Source: Monosporascus cannonballus
Lineage: Eukaryota > Ascomycota > Sordariomycetes > Xylariales
DNA: 64,000 nucleotides
Direction: 5' to 3'
Assembly: GCA_004154925.1 (NCBI GenBank)
Contig: QJNS01000235.1
Location: 55,373 to 119,372, forward strand
Made by a program: the position numbers and the translations under genes. Below the pieces are notes generated by a model that saw nothing but the letters and a program-made list of their open reading frames with translations, was not told the DNA's origin and searched no databases. Positions 24,049 through 35,877 of the stretch are shown one piece after another. Position 1 is the stretch's first letter, and each line of letters starts with the position of its first letter.

Positions 24049-24075
24049 CTGTGAACAAGTCAGCGATTGTTGTTA

Positions 24076-24789
24076 AGTCAAACACCCGGTCAACGCACCA
24101 CCCCCTTAACGCCCAGGGCATTTCCTATACAAAATCGGCAAAACCGTTTATTTATAATTAATTAACAAAAATACATAATTGAAAAAGAAAGGTTATATAA
24201 TTCTGCATTTGATATAAGTTATAAATAGTGAAATTTTTATAATATTAAATAAACGTTTTATAATAAATTTTATCAATAAAGTTAAAAAGGTACTGATTAA
24301 ACATTTCTTAATAGAAAATATTAAGAAAATTGTTAAGAAGTACTTAATCTTTAAAATCTTTAATAACTTAATAAATCTATTATACTGTTAAAATATAATT
24401 TAAAAATAATAGATTTATCTATTTAAATTTTTTGTTTTATATCCCGTTTTTTATAATTAATTTTCTGTAATTTGTTATTAATTTTTTAATTGGTTTTTTT
24501 TGTTCTTAACGTTGCTTTCAAATTTTACCATCTAAATTGCATTGTTTTTCAATTATAAACTTTATATATACATTTTTTATTTTTATTTTAAAATTTCTAA
24601 ATTCAAGATATTTTTTAATATTTTGATTTATATTACGTTAAATGAATCAAAATTACTATTTTTATAAATGTTATAATTCGGTACATTCCTGTGACAATGC
24701 TTTATATTTTAATTATTTTTCGTTAAATTTTAGAGTGACATATATAAGTGGGGCGTTGAGGGAGTGGGGCGTTGATTAGGTGTTTGACT
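24076..24789. mobile_element. 714-bp TIR element (MITE or deleted Tc1/mariner-pogo type)
   Basis: Ends are imperfect inverted repeats of about 39 bp: the left starts AGTCAAACACCCGGTCAACG at 24076, and the right, read inward on the minus strand from 24789, starts AGTCAAACACCTAATCAACG. 33 of 39 positions match and 5 of 6 differences are transitions. TA flanks both ends (24074-24075, 24790-24791), as for the Tc1/mariner/pogo superfamily. Each end carries two copies of a TCAACGC/CCCAC motif about 17 bp apart. The interior is very AT-rich and has no transposase frame. It is a non-autonomous element or a RIP-eroded, internally deleted one. Confidence 0.8.
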
Positions 24790-24792
24790 TAT

Positions 24793-25164
24793 TGTTACGA
24801 CCCAACAAGCCTTAGCCTTAAGAAACGGTCAGACAAGGATCACAAGAGCCACCCCCGGAGTTACGTGACGGTAATCACTGCTAAGCCGGTGATTATTACT
24901 GGTTAAAGGTGATCCCAAACGACCATGATTACCGCCGATTGCGTAATTATAAGTTATTAAGCCAAAAAAATATATATACGCTTATTTTTTCCATAATTTA
25001 AATAATTTTAATTTACAATAACAATTTGTTACCTCAAGTACTTTTGGTATTACGAGACGTAATATAATCACAGTATTTATTACTTAAATTTTTACGATAT
25101 TTCTGTTAATATAAACCCGTATAACTAAGGTTTAATAATTAGTTAAATCTTTAGTTCGTTATAT
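24793..25164 (+). repeat. Gypsy-2 5' LTR
   Basis: Begins TGTTACGACCCAACAAGCC. The outer 130 bp are GC-rich and preserved; the inner half is AT-shifted. The inner half, reversed, matches the conserved end shared with Gypsy-1 and Gypsy-3. Confidence 0.85.
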
Positions 25165-28100
25165 ATTTTAAGGTTTTATTTATTAATACCGTCAAATTCT
25201 GAATAATATCGATTCACGTTATATTTATTAGTAAGTAACCCGAATAGCTTATTTACCAAATCCTTAATTACCCGGATATTAAAATGGAATCCAAAAAGGA
25301 AAAAGAAAAATTTTGCTTTTTTTGCGAAAGAGTTTTTCGATAACTGGATATTATCAATAAACGCATTTTTTAGCTTAAAAATAATAATGATCTTATAATA
25401 TCCTTTTAAGCCGCCTATAAGAAATTTAAGAAAAAAGAAAAAGCTTTCGAAATTAGGAAGTTTTTTAAAATAAGCTAAATTATTTAGCTAAATTTTATTA
25501 AGGAACGGAAAAAGGGTTTTAAATTTCCTAAGCCAGAACTTTTGGACGGACTCTCGACTAAGTTATAATTGTTTTTAATTTAATACCGAATATATTTTAG
25601 GTATTTTTTTATTCGAATTTTTACGTTTATTATACGAATCGAATTAGTAATCGGACGATTTACCGGAAACGTAATTATTTAATTCGAATTCGTTATCAGA
25701 AAGTATGTAATTTTGTTAATCGAAAAACGAAATTTAAAGATATTACGAATTTATAATAATTATGAATAATTCGAATAAGTATTAATAAAGGTTTTCGGAA
25801 TAATAAACGAAAAAATAAAAGCCGAAATTTAAATCCAGGAATTATACTAAAAAGATTAATATCTAATTACGGTAATATATAAATTTAATTAATAAATAAC
25901 TTAAATCAAGAATAAAAAATATTAATGGCCAAATTTTTCGACGGCTTAAAAAATATGAAAAAAACTTTTTAAGTTCAATTGGTCTAAATACTTATTGGCT
26001 TTGATCGTTATGGGGGTTAAAATTAATAATTAATAATCTATATAACGTATTAAAGGTATTAAAGGAAAAAATGATAATAAATGTCGATATATAATTAATA
26101 TTAACGTTTTTCGATTTAATAACACTTTTTACAGCATAAAGTTGGAACTTATAGAATTAGAAATTATTTATAAAAGGAACTGGAGCTAAATCGAATGTTA
26201 TAATTGTAATAAGATGGGATATAAGGCAGTATAGTATAAAGTATTTCAGAAATCTCGTTAAGATAACTGGAAACTTACATCTGAGGGATAATTTAAAGAA
26301 AATTAAAAAAACGAAAGTAAATTTATTAACATAATTTATCTTAAGTATATACCCGGTCCCCCATAATAAAAAATTTAATAAGGAATACGAAAAACCAGAA
26401 AATTAGATTAATAAATATCGTAAGCATAATAAAAAGCATTATAAAAATAATTACGCAAATACCGGAATTGGACAAGAAAACTTTATTTCGGAATACTCGA
26501 TCGATACGGGAAAATATACGCCATATATTATCGACGACGAAAATATCCCGATTACGACAAATTAAAATAATATATTTATGTACGAATTACTCGTATTTAC
26601 TATAAGGGATTCGATTTTCCGAACCGTGCCGGAAATAATAAAAACAATAAATAATAATATCGACAGTTCCGAACCATAATTTTACAAAGTATTGAATAAT
26701 TAACCGAAATATAAAGTTAGCCCGAAAAAAATAATGCCTGTAAGAAAGCTTCTTTTATTATTTCTAGTAATATAACTACTAAACGGAAGAAAAATTAATC
26801 TAATATACGGTAAAAAAGCATTATTAGAAAACTATTACGGACCTTTATTTTCAATTGGTATTTATTATAAACCCCCGGGAAAAAAGGTTATTAAAAAATA
26901 CGTTAATTCATAAAAGGTCTTTAAAACGATAATTAAAATAACGCATAATGGGATATAATCGTAAATATAAAAAACAATTTATTCGATAAAAAAAACTGTA
27001 ATAGAATTAAAAATAACTATTACGATTTAAAGGAAAGATACGTCGGCAATAACGACATATATAGCAACTTAACGCGCTAAACAAAAAAATATAAACAAAA
27101 CTCGATAAATTCGAAAAGGAATTAAAAAGAATTACTTATAAAAAAGCCGTAAAATAACGAAATCTAAAGGAATTAAAAAGAACTCCTCAAAAAGGTTTTA
27201 AATGTAACGATAAAAAGCGTTAACGACCTTATTACTTTAGATATACGAATCGGAATGTATTAATATACCGTAATGGTGGATTACGAAATTTTAGGTAGGA
27301 ATTATACTGTACTAAATACGGTTAATATATTTATATTATTATAAAAATATAAGTTAAAACCTTACATAATAACGAATACCGAAAATTAGAAATTCGCTTA
27401 CGATATTAAAAGATTTATGCGCGAAATTGATTACCACGAAGTTTTTATTAAAAAACGATACCAAATAATCGATTTCGATATTATTTCATTTGGGAATTAC
27501 GATATAATCTTAGGATTACTATAAATACGTTAATACGGAATTTTAATTAATAATAAAACCGGTTAAGTAAAATTTATTTTATTTCTTATTAATAAACCAA
27601 AATAATTAAGACATTAATATTCGATCGATAATAACAACGAATACAGGCATAAAGATACGATAGAAACCCTATTATTCACAGGGACAAAATACAAAAAAAA
27701 CCGGATATCAAAGAAAAATACAACATATCGTTAGTATTATCAAAGCGAAATTAAAGCATTTAAATAACGATTTAGAATAATAAGAACAATAACCTGAAAA
27801 ATCAAAAAGTTTAATTAATATATTACCATAATATTATAGATATAAGCAATCTTTTTTTAAAAAAAAGCTCGATACAAGATTATTACAATATAACGAATAA
27901 AATTACGAAATAATTTAAAAAAAAAGATCCTCGACGAAATTGTACCTTCTTTATAACTTTAACGGAAACGAATTACGTACTTTCAAAAAATACCAGGAAA
28001 ATCGGCTACAAAAGGGATAGATTCGATCTTTAAAATTACTAATAAGATATTTTATATTCTTCGTTTTAAAGAAAAATGAAAAATTACAACTTATATTTAA

Positions 28101-31100
28101 TTATCAACAACTAAATTATATTACCGTTAATGATCAAACGTTATTACCCCTTATTACGGAAATAAAAGCCTACCTTTATGGAGCTAAATAGTTTATAGCA
28201 TTCAATTTCAAAAATGAATATAACTTTATTAAAATTAAAAAAAGTTATAAAAAAACCACTTTTAAAACAAAATACGGATTATTTAAATATTTAGTTATAC
28301 TAATAGGATTTACAAATATACCAATAACCATCCAATAAATAATAAATTATGTATTACGAAAAGATCTTCGTATTAATGTCGTATATTATTTCGACGATAT
28401 TTGTATTTTTTTCGAAACGAAAAAAATATACACAAAATACGTTAATAAGGTTTTTTAAGCTGTACAGGACGCAAAGTTACTTATTAACGCGGGAAAAAAT
28501 TAATTCTACAAATAAGAAATAAAATATTTAAAATATATCATTATCCTAGGATATATTAGAACAAACTTCAAAAGAATCGCTGCAATTACAAAATAACAAA
28601 CATTAACGATAATCGAAAAGGTATAAACATTCCTTAAATTCGCTAATTATTACAGAAAATGTATTCGAAATTTCAATAAAATAATTATACCTTTAACGAA
28701 CCTTATAAAAAATTTAAATAAACGCTAAATATGAAAAAGACATTTTAAGATCTTAAAGATATAATTATTAACAAATTAATATTAAATATATATAATCTTA
28801 ATGGCCCTCCCTGTTAAATTAAAAATTAATATTTCGGATTACGCGTTAAATGTAATACTTGGATAACGAAATAATAAAGGCAAATTTTATCTTATTATAT
28901 TTTTGTGATATGAGCTAAAAAAACCGAACCTAATTACGGTATTACAAATAAGAAATTTATGGCCATTATTATGGCATTTCGGAAATTCAGGTATTTCCTC
29001 AAGGGAAATTTGAACTAGGTCAAAGTCAATACGGATTATCAAAACTTTACCCGATTTACCATAACCAAAGAACTTATAAAACGATAATTAAAATACTCAA
29101 AAACATTAGCAAATTTCCATTTTGTTATTATCTGTAAGAAAGGCTTCAAGAATAATAAAATAAATACCTTAAACATAGGGCAAGATTTCAAAATAAATTG
29201 ATTAAAATTAGTTATATTATTTTCGACATTATTATAAAAAGATATTTATGCACATAATAAATTATTACATTTAGGGCAGTACCTTTCGATATATACTAGA
29301 AAATTGAATAATATAATAACGGTTTCTTAAATAACCAAAGAACCAATAAAATACAAATTTCAAAATAATATTAAAAAGATTTAATACGAAAAATATACGA
29401 ATATTAGTTACATAAATACTCAGAGATCTATAAAACTTTAAAACGGTTTTAACGTATATATTCCTTTTTTAAAATAAAATTACCGGTATAAAAAGTTATA
29501 CGGCAATACAATATTTGCGCCAAAACAAAGACTCGACGATATAAACTATACGAAAAATTACAGCTATTATTAATTGCAAAACGATTATAGTATTTAATTA
29601 TATTTAAGTTTATTACTAAATTTCCTATATAAACAATCTAGTAACGGAAATATATTACGATAACATTTTCGTAATTGTCGACCGATTTACAAAATCTCCA
29701 TATTCTTTACCATATTACGAAAATATAAAGGCCGAATAAATAATATATATTTCTTTTAAAAGTATTTTGAACATATACGAATTATTAATAGAAATTATTT
29801 TAAATAAAAAATCGATATTCGTATTTAAGTTTTGCTAAAGCCTAATAATATAAATCGGCATAAATTATAAATTATTTAACGTATTTAAATTTTAAATGAA
29901 CAAATAAATAAAATGAACAGATTAAACGTTAAAACCTTATTTATAATATTATATTAATTACGGATATATTAATTAAGTTAAAAAATTACTGGTCGCGTAA
30001 TTAATTTATAATATAAGTTATTACGGAAATATCGATATAATATTAATAAACCCAAATTTCGATTTTATTCCGAAAATTTATAAGAAACGTATAATAATAG
30101 TTTAATTAATATCAAAATAATTCTTACTTTAAAAAAACTATAATAATTATACTAGAAAATAAAAACGGATTTAAAATTTGTACGACATTAAATAAGCAAA
30201 TATTACAACCAGGAAAAATTAAAAAAATTAACTTTCGAAAAAAAAACTCATTTTTATAAAAATACTTAAACAAAACCACCTAATAAAAATTTCGATTTTA
30301 AATATATCGGCCTACACAAAATGATTAAGAAAATCTCAAAAAACAATTATTATTTAAAATTTCCACTAACAGCCAAATATTATCCAATTTTTTATATTCT
30401 CTAATTCGAAATAATAACAAATATATTCAAAATATATACGGCACAAAACGATACGGAAATAAAAAACGAATAACCGTACGAAATAGAAAAAATCCTTAAC
30501 ATATAAAGACAAAACGGGTTTACCTAATATCTAATTAAATAAAAAACGCCCCCAAATTCCGAAAATACCTAGGAATTTACCAAAAATCTTATTGGCGCTT
30601 AGCGCTTATTAAAGAACTTTTACCAATAACAACGGAGACGTCCTAATTAACAGCCGATTAATCGGTAACCGAGATATCGGGCTAATCGGCCGCAATCTGC
30701 GCTAACGTAATAAACGTAACGGCAGCCTCCAGTTTTTTTATTTCTAACGTTTTTATTCCTTTAATTTATTTCAAGATTAAAGCTTACGTTATACCATAAT
30801 AACGCCCTTTAAACGAATCAGCGCCTTTTACTTACGTAAACGAATAAAACGGGAAAAAGTTTTATTTATTTTTTCATAATAACGATATTAAGCCTTAAAA
30901 TAAAACCGTTAAAGCTTTAATAATCGTTCTTTAGCAAACGCCTTTTTTCGTTTTAAGCGTTAATACTTTCGACGAATATTTTATAAGGGAAAAAGGTATA
31001 CGCCGGTATTATCGTAAAACCGATTTCGATTAAAACTTTTGTTATACTTTAAAACGTTTGTTATTATTTTATACTGTTTAATTTTCGAAATATAATAAAA

Positions 31101-31300
31101 ACCAAGCATAATTTCGCACCTGAATTTATTAAAGGCTTTTACGAAATCAATATAACAAGCGGTAAAAAAACGAAAAGCGCGACAAACTTTGGAAATACGA
31201 GATAATATAATTGAACACAAAAAAGAGCACTTATCAAACAAAAAAAAGAAAAAAAGAAAAAAAAATCTTAAAGGCAAAGTTTTTAAGAAAGGGGAAATTA

Positions 31301-31676
31301 TATTACGACTTACCAAACCTTGGCCTTAAAAAACGGTTAGATAAAGATCATACGAGCTATCCCCGGAGTTACATAACGGTGATTACTGCCAAGCCGGTAA
31401 TTATTAATAATCAAATATAATTTTAAACGATTATCATTACTACCGGTTACGTAATTATAATTAATTAAGCCGAAAAGAAAAAGGATATATATATTTATTA
31501 TTTCCATAGTTTAAATAACTTTAGCTTGTAATAATAATTCGTTATTTAAGACACCCTTGATATTATAAAACGTAATACGATTACTGTATCTATTGCTCAG
31601 ATTCCCACGATACTCCTGCCAACATAAACCCGTACGACTTAGGTTTAATAGTTGGTTAAACCCCTAGCTCGTTAGA
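31301..31676 (+). repeat. Gypsy-2 3' LTR
   Basis: Partner of 24793-25164. It begins TATTACGACTTACC, a damaged form of the preserved TGTTACGACCCAAC, while its outer end (about 31,590-31,676) is GC-balanced and preserved. The terminal bases read GTTAGA, where GTTACA would be expected. Confidence 0.8.
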
Positions 31677-34600
31677 TGCATGCCGTAAAAGCAATAATAA
31701 TTTAAAGAAATAGGTCCTGAAGTTAATATTTTAAGCAATTAAAAAGAGGAATTTTCTTCCCGGAAAACTTATGGAAATAATATATCAAATTGGCGGAATT
31801 AAGTAAAATGTAGGACAATAAGCTCCGAATTAATACTTAACGAAAATATTACAAAACGTTAAAGTAAAGTTCGAAATTTAGCAAAAATTTAAACGAATAA
31901 ATTGTAAAATGGCAAAGAATTATGGGCTTAAAATAACGATATAGTATTTTAAAAACGAAGACAAAGATTATATAGATTAACGATTTATACATAATATTAG
32001 CTCTTATAATTAGAACATAGATTACCACTTTTCAGATAGTAAAAAAAAAGCCGAAATTGATAACAGTACGATTAGTTTCCAAAATGCGGTAATTAACCTT
32101 TTGAATTATTGAGTCATGGCCCATTCCATATCTATAATACAAAATATTAAGGCAGCCTTTCCGACGTTTTAGGAGGCCCTTACGGATACCTTTAATTAGA
32201 ATGATTTTGATTAAGCAAACGCCAAATTTATTAATTTTTAATTACGAGAAAAAATCTCGGAGTATAAGGCGAAACGAGATAATCGTGAAGGTTTTTATTT
32301 GGATCGAAATATTAATAAAGGAAAGCAATAAAAATCAGATACGTAAGGTATTTATTATAAGGCCTGCTTAAACGATTACTATCTATTATCTTAATATCAT
32401 TATGAATTTCTTGATAAAGCTTTAACGGATTTCCGTTTTAACAATAAGATAAGAGCATACGTTTAAGGTCGACTTACCACAGAATAAATTTTTTTTTAAA
32501 AAAAATCGACAGTTTATCGACAATTATCGATAAAATATTTGTATAAATAAATTAATTTTTAAAAAGAATAAAAGAAATTTTGGCGTATTTTTTGATTATA
32601 GCTTGACGTAACGTTATAAACGTTTCGTTTTACTTTTTAAGGAATTTATTTATTTTAAACTTATGATTAACGATATATATTTTTTAATCTTATTAGCATA
32701 TTTTTGAATTTTAAATCAACTGTATAATGTAACGGAATGTACGTAAATAATAATTTCGTTCCGATTAAAAAGTGTGGAAATGTCGATATAATATTTCGAA
32801 GCCTTCACAGTATAAAAGCGTTACGTTTATACAATATAATATATTACGAAAATTTCGTATATAATCTAATTTTCTTTCAGCAGCTCCGAAAAAAGAGTTA
32901 TTAATAAAATAACTGAAAAAGTAATAGTTTTACTGGAAATAAATATAATTAAGTAATTCGTTATCCAAAATATTAGCATAATAATTACCTATGTAATTTT
33001 GATAACTTATAAAGAAAACATTAATTTGTAAATAACGAGATTATTACGAATCGGTAACGGCATTATATAGCACCTAAGAATAGGATATTTAAGATCGAAA
33101 ATAATCGCATAATTGCAATTCTATACGAAAGAAGTCCGTTTAGAGGGCCCTATAATAATCGAATACTAAGTATATGGCTCGGCGAAAGCTAAAAGACAAA
33201 TATACCGTACGCCTAGGAAAAAAGCTTTTCAATCAAAATAAAAAATCGTTATCGATTTTATAGATTTGGAAAGAGATTTTAAAGAATATAAATATATTAT
33301 GTTTGTAATCGATTATTCATTAGGCTTTATCTGCGATATTTATATTAAGAATGGAAAGAAAAATATATTAATTATAATATTTTGATATTTTTTTGAATTT
33401 GAAAAAACTTCAATCAACTATTTTTTGTAAATATTTAAACATAATAAGAAAATCTTAAATATTTATTAGCTTGAAAATATGTTTTACTCGCTTTTTTTAA
33501 AATTAGATTTAAACATTTAATATTATATATCTCGGTTTAAAACGGGGATACAAAATATTTAAGAGATATAAATAAAAAAATGATTAAGATGCGAAATAGC
33601 GTTAAATTATCCCTATTTCTGATCGTATATATTTATACAACGGCAATATATCTGAATAATAGTACTTTTAAATACGCATTTCTTTGATGAAGCGTATATA
33701 AGATTTACTATATTTATCTGATATATAAAAACGGCGTAACAATGTTTAACTAAAAGCCTTACTAAGTTTATTTACGAGCATATGGTTATATAGCTTATGT
33801 TATAATAATTATTGCCATTAAAAATAAAACTTTCAAAAATTACATTCTAAAATATAAATAAATTATTTCTTTAGTTATCGCTTTACAAATATTGACGAAA
33901 TCTCAAATCGCTTAATTAATAAGGTTATTACTATATAGAACATATAATGTAATAAAACCTTTTTTCAACTAATATCAGAAATATAAAAATTAACTTTTTA
34001 TACGTAATAAAATATAAATTACACAAGTTATTTTAATAAGTAAAAATACTTAATTAGGCTAATAGCTATATTTTGTATGTACAAAAAGAAAACAAAAACC
34101 TAAACGGAATAATTTAATTACCGGCTGAATAAAAGTCATAATTTTAAAAAGATATTAGCGTAGAAGACCTACGCAATCGAAAAATATAAGCCTGTGTGTA
34201 AAAGACTAATTATCCTTATAGGACCGTTATTTTCGAATTATTTCTATTTCCGGGACCATTACCGCCGCCAGCATTTGCTTTAATAATTATTACGATTATT
34301 ATGCCGATAGAAAAAATAAAGCTAATCTTTAATTTTTATTATATTAATTAATTTAAAATAACAATAAAAACAAAAATACTTTACAGGTTGTAAACGTAAG
34401 CTTTCTATATATTCCCCACCGAACTAATATTATCCGAAACGAATATAAAATATGAGAAATCGCATTTAATATAGGACGTTTAACCTTTTCTATAAATAAG
34501 AACAATAATTAACCGGTAAATTGCAGAAGTTTAGAAAAATAATTATCCAAAATACGTATTATTTTAATCGGAAATATTTTGACTCTAAAACGTGTAAAAA

Positions 34601-35009
34601 GATATTTAAGTCACAAAACCGGATATATAAGCGTAATTTATCATTACCGCCGTAAGGATATAAAAATTAAATATATATTTGTTAAAAAAATTTGTAAATC
34701 CGACAAGGCTCACTTACAAAGTTATAAGAAAATATTGAATTAGGGTAGAGGGAGAATTGGTCTTGATCAGGGCGGATAAACAAGTTATATCATGACACGG
34801 AAGGAGATTGTCGAGATGAACAACTTAATCTGATTGTATTGACAGTATTGAACCTCGATAACTGAAGTGGTAAAAATATGCTGAATGGCGATAGTCGTGT
34901 TTTATGCCTAGGGGTTAAACCTATGGCGGAAAAGAACTCCTTAATATACATGCGAAGCCCGAGCTTTTTAATTAGTCGAACCTGCTTATAAGCGTAACAC
35001 CCCGCCACA
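31677..35009 (+). mobile_element. Copia-2, 5'-truncated Ty1/copia element
   Basis: Plus-sense remnant abutting the Gypsy-2 right LTR. The early part carries a capsid-like frame (about 31,790-32,200). Around 33,180-33,350 a pre-integrase and integrase start is readable: AKAKRQIYRTPRK, then IDFIDLERDFKEY and MFVIDYSLGF. The 5' LTR is missing, and I could not place a reverse transcriptase convincingly, so the interior may be deleted. A polypurine run GGGTAGAGGGAGAA lies just before the 3' LTR. Confidence 0.7.
34758..35009 (+). repeat. Copia-2 3' LTR
   Basis: 252 bp, from TGGTCTTGATC to CCGCCACA, matching the reverse complement of 55519-55771. It is less AT-rich than the element body. Confidence 0.8.
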
Positions 35010-35481
35010 TTTCAAGCCTCCTTTCTTACGATAAAAAACGTTTCCGTTTTATGGTAAAAAATAACGATAATTTAACACCATAATAAGCATTTAATATTTA
35101 TATCCTTATTAATTAATCTTTTTTCCATGAACGAAATATACCTTTTAATATTTTTAATTTAGAACTCCGAATTTATTTTTTAATTAATTCTTCGCGCTAA
35201 ATTTTTGTTCTTATTTTTTATGCTTTATTTTCCGATTATTAATCGTTAATCGACGCCTTATACTTTTTCCAACCTGGTTATCCTGGGACAAAATAAGGTT
35301 TTAGTCGTTTCCCAGCAATCTGATATATCTCTTCCACCTATTGATACCGGGTTTTATAAATTCTAGCTAACGTAGCTCGGGTACGCTAATTACTAATTAA
35401 CAGGCGAAATATATATTCTACTTTAATGTTACCACATGATTTGCCCATTAATTCCGGGCCGTCTCGGAGTTAATAAAATAT
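35010..35481. other. Unclassified AT-rich sequence, left flank of Gypsy-3
   Basis: About 470 bp with no LTR or TIR. A minus-strand reading at about 35,260-35,400 gives RATLARIYKTRYQ, then EEIYQIAGKRLKPYFVPG across RIP-type stops, so a coding sequence of unknown family may once have been here. It continues at 42,339 beyond Gypsy-3. Confidence 0.4.
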
Positions 35482-35877
35482 TGTGACGGTTAGGCCGTTT
35501 AACTAATTATTAAACCTTAGTCGTACGGGTTTATGTTGGCAGAAGTAACGTAAAAGTCTGAGCAATAAATATAGTAACGTATTACGTTTCGTAATTCTAA
35601 AGGTACTTTGGGTAATAATATTATAATGCAAGCTAAAATTATTTAAATTATGGGAATAATAAACGTATATATTTTCGTTTTGGCTCAAGATGCTTAAGCG
35701 GCTTAAACCCTTAAGCCCATTAAGCTCTTTAAGCTTTTTTACCGGCTTAAGGAATTCAAGATATTTGGCACCTTAAAACCTTTAAGCCGGTTACGTAATT
35801 TTTTGACGGTAGTTGGGGTTTATTTTTTTTGTGAGCTCGACCGTCCGCAAAACAACCAAGACCGTCATGTTATAATA
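35482..35877 (-). repeat. Gypsy-3 LTR, left copy
   Basis: Starts TGTGACGGTTAGG and ends TTATAATA (CA to TA). It contains several CTTAAG/AAGC-type short repeats in the middle. The outer 100 bp are preserved. Confidence 0.9.

Larger units (their letters stand above)
24793..31676 (+). mobile_element. Gypsy-2, chromovirus-type Ty3/gypsy retrotransposon
   Basis: A 6.9-kb plus-sense element with LTRs of about 372 and 376 bp. Gag starts at ATG 25284 (MESKKEKEKFCFFCERVF) and, in the same frame 304 codons later, has a zinc knuckle CYNCNKMGY (26196-26222) whose His and last Cys are both mutated to Tyr. RT has YFDD at 28387-28398. A later segment FHFVIICKKGFKNNKINTLN is at about 29,110. A chromodomain tail (YEIEKILNI, then SENT*E for SENTWE) is at about 30,478-30,590. 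Stops are everywhere. The 5-mers flanking the LTRs do not match, and the right LTR end is uncertain by a few bases. Confidence 0.87.

Noticed and set aside
24740..24780. G-rich repeats (GTGGGGCGTTGA twice), first considered as telomere-like or G-quadruplex
   Set aside because: They match, inverted, the other end of the TIR element and are explained as its terminal repeat.
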